A stretch of 64,000 bases of DNA from NCBI RefSeq assembly GCF_003570705.1, contig NZ_QWVT01000013.1:1-64000 (forward strand), given 5' to 3'. This document shows positions 22,391 to 30,973 of the stretch, piece after piece. Both the position numbers and the translations under genes were made by a program. Numbering within the stretch: the stretch's first letter is position 1; every line of letters starts with the position of its first letter. Under the pieces are notes generated by a model. It was given only the letters and a program-made list of their open reading frames with translations, was not told the DNA's origin and searched no databases. Source of the DNA: Mesobacillus zeae. Its GTDB lineage: Bacteria > Bacillota > Bacilli > Bacillales > Cytobacillaceae.

Positions 22391-22600
22391 GAAAAGCGAA
22401 AGCGCCTTGCACAGGGGCGACAAGCAGAAGACAAGACGGCGAGACTATACCGCTACATCCTGTGGCAACGTCGGCACTAGGACTTCCTGTCTTTGGTAGC
22501 TGGACAATGAAAGCGAAAGCCCCCGTTTAGCGACTTATGGACTGGAGCACACCGGCACGAGATAAGGCGAATCTTCAATCAGCGGATGGTTTTCCCGCTG
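22391..22600. repeat. Intergenic GC-rich repeat of the AAAGCGRAAGCG family
   Basis: This gene-free stretch begins GAAAAGCGAAAGCGCCTTGC and contains a second GAAAGCGAAAGCCCCC near 22508. A related short piece, GAAAAGCGGAAGCGACCG, lies after tupC at 28757. Such sequences recur between genes in Bacillaceae and behave like REP-type interspersed repeats. From about 22600 to 22690 I see no gene; a hairpin with arms ATCAGCGG / CCGCTGAT (about 22577-22602) and another with arms ACGGGCAGT / ACTGCCCGT are present. Confidence 0.5.
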
Positions 22601-22697
22601 ATTGTTAGATGAGGAGATCGGGCTTTTACGGGCAGTTGGGAATCTACTGCCCGTTAATGCGCGATAAAGGAAACACAAAAAGTTAAATTTACTTATA

Positions 22698-22730
22698 AAA
22701 AAAGAGCAAGATTCCTCTAGCTCTTTTTTA
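22698..22730 (-). terminator. Terminator of the rodA-like gene
   Basis: Stem AAAAAAGAGC / GCTCTTTTTT around a 12-base loop. It ends at the stop codon of the minus-strand gene and serves both directions. Confidence 0.75.
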
Positions 22731-23900
22731 TCACGCACTTGTCGAGAACATATATTTCTTATGATGGTAACGGATAGAGAATATCAGCCCCATTGCGAAC
22801 ATATTCCCCATGAGCGAGCTTCCGCCATAACTGATGAACGGCAACGGAATGCCGGTGATTGGCAGCAGCCCGATCGTCATACCGATATTTTGGAAGACGT
22901 GGAATGTGATCATGCTGATGACACCAACACAAATATATGTGTAATAGTCATTCTTTGCTTCCATCCCGATTTTTGTAATTTGATAAATCAAAAGGAAAAA
23001 CAAACTGACAACAATACTTGCCCCGATAAAGCCAAACTCCTCGCCGATCACACTGAAGATAAAGTCGGTGTGGCCTTCAGGAATTTCTACTTCACGCGAA
23101 AAGTAGCCTTTCCCTGTTGTTTGGCCCGAACCAATGGCAAGCAATGACTTTATCAGCTGATAACCTGTAGTGCCTTGATTGTTATACGGATCCAACCAGG
23201 AATATATACGTTCAAACTGATACTGGTCAACACCTAAATATTTTTCGAGCAGCTTAGGCTTAGCAAGAACAAAATAAAAAATTACACTAATCAAGGTTGC
23301 CCCAAATCCAAAAATAGGGAGAAGTATTTTCCATGATATCCCTGATATAAAGATCATACCAAGCATGATGGAAAGAAATACAAGCGATGTCCCAAGATCC
23401 TCTTTAATGACAAGCATGAGCGGAAACATCGTGACAAGCCCAATTTTAATCAGCAACCAAAAATCAGTTTGCATTGATTTTACTGGATTTTTTTGGTGAT
23501 GTTCAAAGATGACTCTTGCTAGCGCCAAAATGATAAACACTTTGGCAAATTCCGATGGCTGCAGCGACCCGAAGCCCGGGACCTTAAACCAGGCTTTTGC
23601 TCCATTGATTGTAGGGGCAATACTGGCAGGTGCAACAATCAAAAAGGCCAGCAAAAAGATGCCAAAACCGTATGCATACCATGTGATCTTTTTCAGCTGG
23701 TCGGAATCGAGCCTTATAACAAAAGCAATAATCCCGCAGCCAATCCCATAGAAAACTACCTGCCGCACAAAAAAATTCGTAGGATATTGACCTGTTGTCT
23801 GCGCGCTGTAAATAGCCCCACAGCTTGCTAAAAACAATAAAAACAGTATTAGAACCAGGCCATAATCGAGCCTGGATGGTTTGTTTTGGTTAGAAGTCAT
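22731..23900 (-). CDS. rodA: RodA/FtsW/SpoVE family peptidoglycan glycosyltransferase
   Basis: Polytopic SEDS-family protein of 389 residues with about ten membrane segments. The family signature near the C-terminus is PITGIPLPFISYGGSS, and PSEFAKVFIILALARV is also typical. SEDS proteins polymerise lipid II during rod elongation (RodA), division (FtsW) or cortex synthesis (SpoVE). The ATG at 23900 follows AAGGAG; an upstream frame start at 23966 lacks a ribosome site. No penicillin-binding protein gene is adjacent, so RodA is preferred only by overall similarity. Confidence 0.8.
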   Translation of the reverse strand: MTSNQNKPSRLDYGLVLILFLLFLASCGAIYSAQTTGQYPTNFFVRQVVFYGIGCGIIAFVIRLDSDQLKKITWYAYGFGIFLLAFLIVAPASIAPTINGAKAWFKVPGFGSLQPSEFAKVFIILALARVIFEHHQKNPVKSMQTDFWLLIKIGLVTMFPLMLVIKEDLGTSLVFLSIMLGMIFISGISWKILLPIFGFGATLISVIFYFVLAKPKLLEKYLGVDQYQFERIYSWLDPYNNQGTTGYQLIKSLLAIGSGQTTGKGYFSREVEIPEGHTDFIFSVIGEEFGFIGASIVVSLFFLLIYQITKIGMEAKNDYYTYICVGVISMITFHVFQNIGMTIGLLPITGIPLPFISYGGSSLMGNMFAMGLIFSIRYHHKKYMFSTSA

Positions 23901-24155
23901 AGGAAATCTCCTTTTATAAAAAACCTCGTACAATAATCCATTATATTTTTTTCCGGAGAAAATCACAACTTCTTCCCATCGATTGGCGACAATTTCATAA
24001 ACACAAGAGCCGTTTCATTCCATTATTATCAAATTTTTTATGGACTGCCCCCCCTACCCATCCACATAGAATGGTAATGATTTAGCTTTTCAGGCGAACT
24101 TTAATAGGCTAAAATCTAGCTATACTATATTTTCCAAAAAAGTGAGGGCGTTCAT

Positions 24156-24938
24156 ATGCTTACAAAAATCGAAGCGTTTATTCTTGGGGTGATTCAAGGA
24201 TTGACGGAATTCCTGCCAATCAGCAGTACGGGCCATCTCTATCTTGGGCGCAACTTGTTCGGCCTTCAGGAAGCTGGACTTCTGCTCGATACGATGCTCC
24301 ATGTCGGCACTCTTTTGGCCGTGTTTGTCTTTTATAAGGATGAATTTATCCGAATTCTGAAGGATCCCTTTGGCAAACTCACATTCCTACTTGTCGTTGG
24401 AACGCTCCCTGCAGTTATGGCAGGTCTTTTGTTCAAGGATTTTTTCGATGACATTTCAAAAACAGGTGCAACAATCGGATGGGAGTTCCTAATAACCGGC
24501 ACTTTTCTCTGGTTTGCTGATTCCATCAAAAACGGCCGAAAAAAAATGGCCGATATCACATACAAGGATGCTTTTATTATTGGTACGTTTCAGGCAGCCG
24601 CAATGATGCCTGCCATTTCCCGTTCCGGAATGACCATCGTTGCCGCACTTTGGCGAAAGCTTGACAGGGAAACGGCTGCCTACTTTTCATTCCTGCTGTC
24701 CACGCCGGCTATATTAGGGGCAATTGTGCTGCAGCTGAAGGACCTTTTTGCCGGAGGCTCTGAAGCGATCGCTCTTTCTTCGCTATTCGTTGGAATTGTG
24801 ACCTCCGCCATTTTTGGCTATATCGCTGTAAAATGGATGATTGGCTATTTAAAAAACCATTCACTGAAGCCTTTTGCAATTTATGTATGGATATTGGGGA
24901 TCGCCGTCCTCATCTTCCAGTTTACCGGAAAATTTTGA
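24156..24938 (+). CDS. uppP: Undecaprenyl-diphosphate phosphatase UppP (BacA)
   Basis: Integral membrane protein of 260 residues with about eight hydrophobic segments. The two active-site regions of the family are present: QGLTEFLPISSTGHL at residues 14-28 and PAISRSGMTI near residue 150. It dephosphorylates undecaprenyl pyrophosphate, recycling the lipid carrier for cell wall synthesis, and gives bacitracin tolerance when abundant. It is a single gene ending in a strong hairpin. Confidence 0.96.
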   Translation: MLTKIEAFILGVIQGLTEFLPISSTGHLYLGRNLFGLQEAGLLLDTMLHVGTLLAVFVFYKDEFIRILKDPFGKLTFLLVVGTLPAVMAGLLFKDFFDDISKTGATIGWEFLITGTFLWFADSIKNGRKKMADITYKDAFIIGTFQAAAMMPAISRSGMTIVAALWRKLDRETAAYFSFLLSTPAILGAIVLQLKDLFAGGSEAIALSSLFVGIVTSAIFGYIAVKWMIGYLKNHSLKPFAIYVWILGIAVLIFQFTGKF

Positions 24939-24993
24939 GCATAGGAATTTGTCTGTACTCCTAACGCTATACTTCTCTATCCCTAAAAAACCA

Positions 24994-25029
24994 AAAACCC
25001 CACTTCAATTAAAATTGAAATGGGGTTTT
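24994..25029. terminator. Bidirectional terminator between uppP and the HesB-like gene
   Basis: Stem AAAACCCCACTTCAATT / AATTGAAATGGGGTTTT with one mismatch and a 2-base loop. A- and T-rich ends on both sides suit both convergent genes. Confidence 0.85.
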
Positions 25030-25034
25030 CCTCA

Positions 25035-25307
25035 TTAGCAGCTGCTGCCGCCCCTTAAGACAAGGCTGTCATGATGTTCATCATATTCCAGGATAAGCCC
25101 TGCTGTTTCCTGAACTATGCTTGCATCGATTGCAACCTGAATATCATTAATAATTGAAACCGCATCTTCTTCTTCCGGCCCATCCAGGGCCAGTCCAATT
25201 TGGGGGCCTCCTCAGCCAAAGCCGGCGAAGTACATACGGATGCCCTCAGCATTGCGCTCTGCAAAAATGTCCTTCAGGACGTCGCGCGCCTCGTCAGTAA
25301 TCTTCAT
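25035..25307 (-). CDS. HesB/IscA-like protein with in-frame UGA, candidate selenoprotein
   Basis: Reading through one TGA (25214-25212, codon 32) gives a 90-residue HesB/IscA-type protein. The sequence around it is IRMYFAGFG-(UGA)-GGPQIGLAL. HesB-like relatives have Cys at this place (GFGCGGP), and Sec-containing HesB-like proteins are known. Both flanks are in the same frame, without other stops, and end at TAA 25037-25035 after a C-terminal Cys. AAAGGA lies before ATG 25307. A bacterial SECIS-like hairpin starts 18 bases after the UGA. The family is linked to Fe-S biology. The alternative is a plain Cys-to-stop mutation; the hairpin and intact downstream frame argue against it. Selenium genes are not in the window. 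Confidence 0.75.
25175..25193 (-). promoter_or_regulatory. Bacterial SECIS-like hairpin inside the HesB-like gene
   Basis: On the minus strand CTGGCCC-TGGAT-GGGCCGG folds into a 7-bp stem (one U-G pair) with a 5-base apical loop holding G at positions 2 and 3. It begins 18 bases after the UGA codon, so the loop is 25 bases from it. Length, distance and the G in the loop fit the bacterial SECIS model for SelB binding. Confidence 0.7.
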
Positions 25308-25517
25308 CCTATCTTTCCTTTCCCACTGCTTTTTTTATAGTTTACCATTAGGGACTATTAAAAATCCAGAATACTGCCTAGCGTATTATTATGTGTCTAT
25401 TTTTCGAACAAAATAAAATAAAACATAACAAAACGTGACAATATATAATAAAAATCACACTATTTTGCAGGAATTTGCTTTATCTTATAAGTAATTACTT
25501 AAAAGGAGTTGGGAAAC

Positions 25518-26438
25518 GTGCAAAACTTCGCCTACACTCCCGATGAAATTGCATCAATGTTCAAGATCTCTAAAAATACCGTTTACGAGCTGATTAAACG
25601 AGGAGAATTGAACGCTTTCAAGGTTGGCAACAAGATGAGAATTGAGCCAGAAGAAGTAGAACGGTTTAAACACAGCATGCAGGCTTCCTCACCAAAAGCC
25701 AATCAAAACCGGACTTCTCACGCTGCAAATCATTCCCTTCTTCTTGCTGGAAGCCATGATTTCCTTGTAGAACAGCTTGTAAGCTATGCTGCTTCGGAAA
25801 GTGCAGGCTTAACCATCTCCCCTTCCTACATCGGCAGTCTTGAAGGATTAATGATGCTATACCGTGAAGCTGCAGACATTGCAGCAGTGCATTTGCTAGA
25901 TCCCACATCCCGAGAGTATAACCTTCCGTTCATTCGCCAGCTTTTCGTACATGAAAAAATCACTGTTGTCAGGCTTGCGTCCCGGGAACAAGGATTGATT
26001 GTTGCAAAAGGCAACCCTAAAAACATCCTCTCTTTTAAAGATTTGGCCAGAAAGGATGTTTCCTTCATCAACAGGCAAAAAGGATCGGGTACACGCTTCT
26101 TGTTTGATTCCTTCCTTTCAGCAGAGAATATCCAGCCGGAAGATATTCGCGGCTACAACAAAGAGGAATGGAACCATTTAGCTGCAGCTTCCCATATCAA
26201 CAGAGGGTCCGCTGACGCTGTCTTTGGGGTAAAATTTGCCGCGGGCCAGCTTGGTCTTGATTTTATCCCAGTGACAAAAGAACAATTCGACCTTGTATTT
26301 CGCTGGACAGACGATAACAAAACGAAGCTTGAGCATTTACTTGATCTTTTGCACTTTACGACATTCAAGGATTGCGTCATGAAACTGGAAGGATACGATG
26401 CAAGCCAATTCGGTGAAATTATTTTCCAATACGACTAA
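25518..26438 (+). CDS. One-component regulator: HTH plus periplasmic-binding-like sensor (tungstate/molybdate linked)
   Basis: Protein of 306 residues with an N-terminal excisionase-type helix-turn-helix (residues 4-50, YTPDEIASMFKISKNTVYEL) and a PBP-like domain from about residue 70 to the end. The second part resembles the ligand-binding fold of TupA-type proteins (SINRQKGSGTRFLFDSFL type region). GTG 25518 is used as the start since AAGGAG lies 9 bases upstream; TTG 25509 would touch the ribosome site. It precedes tupA by 15 bp, so it probably senses tungstate or molybdate and controls tupABC. The ligand is inferred from context. Confidence 0.82.
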   Translation: MQNFAYTPDEIASMFKISKNTVYELIKRGELNAFKVGNKMRIEPEEVERFKHSMQASSPKANQNRTSHAANHSLLLAGSHDFLVEQLVSYAASESAGLTISPSYIGSLEGLMMLYREAADIAAVHLLDPTSREYNLPFIRQLFVHEKITVVRLASREQGLIVAKGNPKNILSFKDLARKDVSFINRQKGSGTRFLFDSFLSAENIQPEDIRGYNKEEWNHLAAASHINRGSADAVFGVKFAAGQLGLDFIPVTKEQFDLVFRWTDDNKTKLEHLLDLLHFTTFKDCVMKLEGYDASQFGEIIFQYD

Positions 26439-26453
26439 TCAGGAGGAACTATA

Positions 26454-27311
26454 ATGAAAAAGAAGTTACTCAGCATGATGCTCATCTTCATGCTCGCAAT
26501 CATCACAGCATGTTCAGGTGCTGGAACAGATTCGAAAGAGAAAGCCGAAAAGAAAGTAGAAAAAAGGACCGATTTAATTCTTGCCACCACGACTAGTACA
26601 CAGGACAGCGGTTTGCTCGATGTACTGGTACCACAATTTGAAAAAAAGTATCCATACAAAGTAAAAACGATTGCAGTTGGAACAGGACAGGCACTTGAAA
26701 TGGGCACAAGAGGAGAAGCGGATGTCCTTCTTGTCCATGCCCCTGAAGCAGAACAGAAAATTGTGGACAGCGGCGATGCCATTAACCGCCATAAAGTGAT
26801 GTACAATGATTTCATTATAGTCGGCCCCTCTGCAGACCCTGCAGGAATAAAAGGTGTTCCAGCAAAAGAAGCCTTTACGAAATTGATGGAATCCAATCAG
26901 CCTTTCGTTTCAAGAGGGGATGATTCCGGAACGCACAAAAAAGAACTCGAACTATGGAAGAACAACAAACTTGATCCAGCAAAAAAAGAGAATTATATAT
27001 CTACAGGACAAGGAATGGGCAGCACGCTTCAGGTAGCTGCTGAGAAAAAAGGATACACACTGACAGACCGCGCCACATACCTTGCGCAAAAAAAGAGCCT
27101 GGGAGAATTTGATATCATGTCCGAAGGGGATGACAGCCTGCTGAACATTTACCATGTCATGCAAGTGAACCCTGAGAAACATGAAAAAATCAACAAGGAA
27201 GGTGCCAAGGACTTTGTTCATTTCATGAAGGACAACGAAACAAAGAAAACCATCTCCGAGTTCGGAAAAGACAAGTATGGACAGGCATTGTTCTTCTTGT
27301 TTGACAAATAA
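26454..27311 (+). CDS. tupA: Tungstate ABC transporter substrate-binding lipoprotein TupA
   Basis: Lipoprotein of 285 residues; the lipobox ITAC puts the lipidated Cys at residue 20. The mature domain starts with LILATTTSTQDSGLLD, whose TTTS motif (45-48) is the oxyanion-binding signature of TupA/WtpA tungstate binders, and carries VSRGDDSGTHKKE and YISTGQGMGSTL. It is the first transporter gene after the regulator and precedes tupB by 24 bp. TupA proteins prefer tungstate over molybdate; the AOR gene in the same window supports tungstate. Confidence 0.93.
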   Translation: MKKKLLSMMLIFMLAIITACSGAGTDSKEKAEKKVEKRTDLILATTTSTQDSGLLDVLVPQFEKKYPYKVKTIAVGTGQALEMGTRGEADVLLVHAPEAEQKIVDSGDAINRHKVMYNDFIIVGPSADPAGIKGVPAKEAFTKLMESNQPFVSRGDDSGTHKKELELWKNNKLDPAKKENYISTGQGMGSTLQVAAEKKGYTLTDRATYLAQKKSLGEFDIMSEGDDSLLNIYHVMQVNPEKHEKINKEGAKDFVHFMKDNETKKTISEFGKDKYGQALFFLFDK

Positions 27312-27335
27312 GCAAAAGAAAGAGCCTGATAAGCT

Positions 27336-28034
27336 ATGGATCTGTTACTGCATGGGTTAAAAAAAGCAATAGAGATGATTCTTGAAGGGGACCCCGAAAT
27401 TGCGGAAATTACATTGCGCACACTAGAAGTGTCAATGACCGCCATCCTCATCAGCACCATTGGGGGGGTTCCGGCAGGAATCCTGCTCGGCTTGTCGAGG
27501 TTTCCTGGGCGAAAACTACTTCTTACTTTTGTTAATATCGGAATGGGCCTGCCCCCTGTGGTAGCAGGCCTTTGGATCACCATTTTTTTATGGAGGTCTG
27601 GCCCGCTCGGGGACCTTTCCCTGCTCTATACGCCGGTAGCCATCATTATCGCCCAGACGCTTGTATCTTTCCCAATTGTAACCGGGCTAACAGCCGCAGC
27701 ATTCCAGCAGCTTGATGAAAAAATGATTCTGCAAATCAAAGCTTTAGGAGCAACAAGGTGGCAGCTCCTCTGGATTTTGATGAAAGAGGCGCGACTTGCC
27801 CTCCTTGCAGCAGTAATTGCCGGCTTCGGCAGGGTCATTGCTGAAGTAGGGGCGGCAATGATGGTCGGAGGAAATATCAGCGGCGAGACAAGAATACTGA
27901 CAACAACGATTGTAATGGAAGTTTCAAAAGGCAATTTCGAAGTAGCTTTGGCCCTCTCGTTCATCCTGATGGCAATCGCTTTCCTTATCACTTTCTGCCT
28001 GACCTATTTACAGCAAAGGAAGAGGCACGCATGA
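27336..28034 (+). CDS. tupB: Tungstate ABC transporter permease TupB
   Basis: Membrane protein of 232 residues with about five hydrophobic segments and the permease coupling loop around ALGATRWQLLWILMKEARLA. It has the C-terminal segment FGRVIAEVGAAMMVGGNI found in TupB/WtpB/ModB permeases. The stop overlaps the tupC start by 4 bp (ATGA). A weak ribosome site precedes it. Confidence 0.92.
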   Translation: MDLLLHGLKKAIEMILEGDPEIAEITLRTLEVSMTAILISTIGGVPAGILLGLSRFPGRKLLLTFVNIGMGLPPVVAGLWITIFLWRSGPLGDLSLLYTPVAIIIAQTLVSFPIVTGLTAAAFQQLDEKMILQIKALGATRWQLLWILMKEARLALLAAVIAGFGRVIAEVGAAMMVGGNISGETRILTTTIVMEVSKGNFEVALALSFILMAIAFLITFCLTYLQQRKRHA

Positions 28035-28753
28035 TTACGCTTGAAAACATCCTTGTAAAAAAGAAAGACAAAACCATATTATCTGTGCCCCATTTCTCCC
28101 TGTCCAAAGGAAGCACATGCGGAATCATGGGTCCAAACGGGGCAGGAAAAAGCACCCTTCTGAAAACCCTCTCGTTTCTGGAGCGTCCTTCGAGCGGTAC
28201 CATTACCTTTCAGGGTGCCGAGATCACTGGTTCTGTCTCTCTTGAAACGAGGAGGCATTTTGCTGTCGCCCTTCAGCAATCCTTGCTGCTCGATACAAGT
28301 GTTTACCAAAACGTCGCTCTCGGCCTTAAGCTTAGAAACCGCCCGAAAAGAGAGATCAGGGAAAGAGTCGAGTTCTGGCTCCAAACCTTCAGCATTTCCC
28401 ATCTATCAAAAAAAAATGCCCTCCAATTATCAGGGGGCGAAGCGCAGCGGGTCAATCTCGCAAGGGCAATGGTACTTGGGCCAAAAGTGCTTTTTCTCGA
28501 TGAACCATTTTCAGCGCTGGATTTTCCGACAAAATCAAAACTGATCAAAGACTTGAAGGACATCATCAATAAAACAGAGACTACGACAGTATTGATCAGC
28601 CATGATTTAATGGAAATCAAATATTTCACAGAAAATCTCGCTATCCTGATCGATGGCCAGATTAAGCAATATGGGGCAACAGCCGATGTACTTTCAAACC
28701 CAAACGCTGAGACAGCAGCTTTTATAGGAGAATGGAACAAAATGCTTTATTAA
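28031..28753 (+). CDS. tupC: Tungstate ABC transporter ATPase TupC
   Basis: ATPase of 240 residues. Walker A is GPNGAGKST, the signature is LSGGEAQRV, and Walker B is VLFLDEPFSALD, with the switch His in VLISHDLMEIKY. It energises TupAB. It overlaps tupB by 4 bp and is followed by a repeat fragment and a terminator. Confidence 0.93.
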   Translation: MITLENILVKKKDKTILSVPHFSLSKGSTCGIMGPNGAGKSTLLKTLSFLERPSSGTITFQGAEITGSVSLETRRHFAVALQQSLLLDTSVYQNVALGLKLRNRPKREIRERVEFWLQTFSISHLSKKNALQLSGGEAQRVNLARAMVLGPKVLFLDEPFSALDFPTKSKLIKDLKDIINKTETTTVLISHDLMEIKYFTENLAILIDGQIKQYGATADVLSNPNAETAAFIGEWNKMLY

Positions 28754-28790
28754 GAAGAAAAGCGGAAGCGACCGTCTAGCGGCGTAAAAC

Positions 28791-28816
28791 AAAACCCGGG
28801 GGTTTCCCGGGTTTTC
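28791..28816. terminator. Bidirectional terminator after tupC
   Basis: Stem AAAACCCGGG / CCCGGGTTTT with a short loop. It serves tupC (+) and the convergent histidine kinase gene (-). Just upstream, 28757-28788 carries a fragment of the AAAGCGGAAGCG intergenic repeat family. Confidence 0.85.
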
Positions 28817-28823
28817 CTATATA

Positions 28824-30188
28824 TCAGGCTGCCGGGAACAGAATGGTGAAGCTTGCCCCTTTTCCCGGATCGCTTTCAGCTTGAATGGTGCCTTTGTGTG
28901 CTTCAACAAGCGCTTTTACGATGGACAGGCCAATTCCAACTCCGCCGGTTTTGCGGTCTCTGGATTTATCTCCTCTGTAAAACCGCTCAAAAATATGAGG
29001 CAAATCTTCTTCCGCTATGCCTGCACCTTCATCTCTCACAAGAAAACCCGCCAGCCCACCTTCCTCGATGGCCGCTAATGTCACATTACCTCCCTCAGGA
29101 GTATACTTAAGCGCATTGTTCGTGACATTCATTAAAATCTGGGCGACTTTATCCCTATCACCCGAAAATTTTATGGGCACGCCCGGCGGAATGATTTGCA
29201 GATGGACACCTTTCTCCCTGAAAACAGGGACAAGAAGCTCATGCATGTCACGGAGCAGTACTCCGGCATCAAGCTCGGATAAATCCAGCCGAATTTGCGG
29301 GTTTTCCGCTGCAAGCAGTTTTTCCAGTTCGTTTACAAGCCTGACAAGACGCATCAGCTCGCTATGGCTTTGTTTTAGGCGGTCAGGTGTCGGTTCCCAT
29401 ATACCATCCTGGAAAGCTTCAATCTGGCTTCTTAAAGTAGCTAAAGGTGTACGCAGTTCATGGGCCAGGTCACCAGTGAATTCCTTACGAAGCCGTTCTT
29501 CTTTCTCCAGCGACATAGACAAATCATTAAACGCGATTCCAAATTCCTTCATTTCAAGGGAAAGGCTGTCAAGAGGCACCCTGACCCCTTTCTTGTGGCG
29601 GGCAAGCTCTTCAACTGCTTTTGAAAAGCTGTTCAGCCCGGAAGTAAGCCTTCTCGAAAACAGCATGCTGAAAACTAGCGAGAGCAGGATGGTCACCGCA
29701 ACTGCAGTCCCGATATATTTTTTGATCGTCTGCAAAAAGATATAATCACTGTCAATGAAGCCTTTTGGATAGTAGATTTTAAGCACTGCGATCAGTTTCC
29801 CATCCTGCTGGATATTTTCAGTTGATGTCTGCCAGTTGTCTTCCTTGTAAGGATTAGAATCCATCCCGATTCCTTCCATGATTCCTCGAATCGAGGTGGA
29901 ATCCATCAGGAGGATTTCGTTTGGCGTATACAGCTTGTAATATAGGCTATCATTCATTGCTTGCTCGTAAAAAAGCTGGGAAACCCGTTCCCCGGTAAAA
30001 GTGCCATGTTCCTTGAATTCAAGCATCAGGGCATTCTTCAGCTGACTGACGTTTTCAGTCCGGTTTTCATTGATATAATGGTTAAAGCTTGCTTCGAATC
30101 CCCACTGGAGGCTGAAACTGACAACAAGGATCCCAGACAAGGAAACGAGAAGAAAGTAAAACAGGATTTTAGAACGAAGCGTTTTCAT
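28824..30188 (-). CDS. Membrane sensor histidine kinase
   Basis: Kinase of 454 residues: membrane segment 1 at about 8-28, an extracellular sensor region of about 125 residues, membrane segment 2 at about 158-178, HAMP, then HisKA with phospho-acceptor His243 (LAHELRTPLATLRSQ) and a HATPase domain with NALKYTPEGG and GIGLSIVKALVEAHKG. ATG 30188 is chosen; an upstream frame adds six residues. It overlaps the end of the response regulator gene by about 20 bp. The signal is unknown; the regulator upstream and tup genes downstream give no clear hint. Confidence 0.9.
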   Translation of the reverse strand: MKTLRSKILFYFLLVSLSGILVVSFSLQWGFEASFNHYINENRTENVSQLKNALMLEFKEHGTFTGERVSQLFYEQAMNDSLYYKLYTPNEILLMDSTSIRGIMEGIGMDSNPYKEDNWQTSTENIQQDGKLIAVLKIYYPKGFIDSDYIFLQTIKKYIGTAVAVTILLSLVFSMLFSRRLTSGLNSFSKAVEELARHKKGVRVPLDSLSLEMKEFGIAFNDLSMSLEKEERLRKEFTGDLAHELRTPLATLRSQIEAFQDGIWEPTPDRLKQSHSELMRLVRLVNELEKLLAAENPQIRLDLSELDAGVLLRDMHELLVPVFREKGVHLQIIPPGVPIKFSGDRDKVAQILMNVTNNALKYTPEGGNVTLAAIEEGGLAGFLVRDEGAGIAEEDLPHIFERFYRGDKSRDRKTGGVGIGLSIVKALVEAHKGTIQAESDPGKGASFTILFPAA

Positions 30189-30891
30189 CATCCGCCGTTC
30201 CCCCAAACTTGTAGCCCATCCCGAATACTGTCAGGATATATTTGGGGCCGCGGGCATCCTTTTCTATTTTCTTCCTCAAATTCTTGATATGTGTATCAAT
30301 GCTCCGTTCGTACCCTTCATATGGAAAGCCATCTTCCTGTATCTTTTCAAGCAGATCCATCCTGCTGTATACTCGTCCCGGCGACTTGGCCATATTGGAA
30401 AGCAGCCTGTATTCAATTGGAGTAAAACTAATGCCTTCCCCATGAAGAGTGACTTCTTTTTTAACAAGGTCAAGTACAAGCTCATGGTTATTAAAGCTTA
30501 ACCGTTCCTCTCTCTGAGGCGCTGCTTTTCTCACCCGGCGCAGTATCGCTCCGATTCTGACCACGATTTCCCGCGGACTGAATGGCTTTGTGACATAGTC
30601 GTCTGCTCCCATTACAATTCCGTTAATCCGTTCATCTTCTCCTGACTTTGCCGTTAGCATCAGGATCGGCACATCTGATTCCTTGCGTAAAAGCCTGCAT
30701 ATTTCCTCTCCTGAAATGTCGGGAAGCATAAGGTCAAGGACAATTAAATCAGGCTTTTCTGCTTCCGCTTTCCGAAGCGCATCAAGACCGTTGTCCGATT
30801 TGGCAACATCATAGCCTTCCTTGAGCAAATAGGCTTCCAGAACGTCCGTAATCATCCGTTCATCATCCACCAGCAAGATTTTCTGTTCCAT
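30169..30891 (-). CDS. OmpR/PhoB-family response regulator
   Basis: Two-domain regulator of 240 residues. The receiver has the acidic pair in VDDE (9-12), phospho-acceptor Asp53 in VLDLMLP and Lys102 in YVTKPFSP. The winged-helix DNA-binding domain fills the C-terminal 100 residues (RVYSRMDLLEKIQEDGF and DTHIKNLRKKIE). ATG 30891 follows AAAGGATG; the in-frame 30912 start lacks a ribosome site. Three 11-bp direct repeats lie upstream and probably bind this regulator. Confidence 0.9.
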   Translation of the reverse strand: MEQKILLVDDERMITDVLEAYLLKEGYDVAKSDNGLDALRKAEAEKPDLIVLDLMLPDISGEEICRLLRKESDVPILMLTAKSGEDERINGIVMGADDYVTKPFSPREIVVRIGAILRRVRKAAPQREERLSFNNHELVLDLVKKEVTLHGEGISFTPIEYRLLSNMAKSPGRVYSRMDLLEKIQEDGFPYEGYERSIDTHIKNLRKKIEKDARGPKYILTVFGMGYKFGGTADDENASF

Positions 30892-30943
30892 AACACCCAT
30901 CCTTTCGAGCAAAGATTCCTTCCTCGGCAGCGGATTGATAAAT

Positions 30944-30973
30944 CTTCATAACTTCCACATAACTTCTCCATAA
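30944..30973 (-). promoter_or_regulatory. Three 11-bp direct repeats, likely response-regulator operator
   Basis: On the minus strand three copies of TTATGnnGAAG follow one another with an exact 11-bp period (the last ends in TTATGAAGATT), about 50 bp before the regulator start. OmpR/PhoP-type regulators bind direct repeats spaced by one DNA turn, so autoregulation is likely. In the rest of the gap up to 31346 I see only a weak hairpin with a T run at 31257-31289. Confidence 0.6.

Noticed and set aside
29017-29745. Open frame of 242 residues antisense to the histidine kinase
   Set aside because: Low-complexity Ser-rich shadow of the kinase gene.
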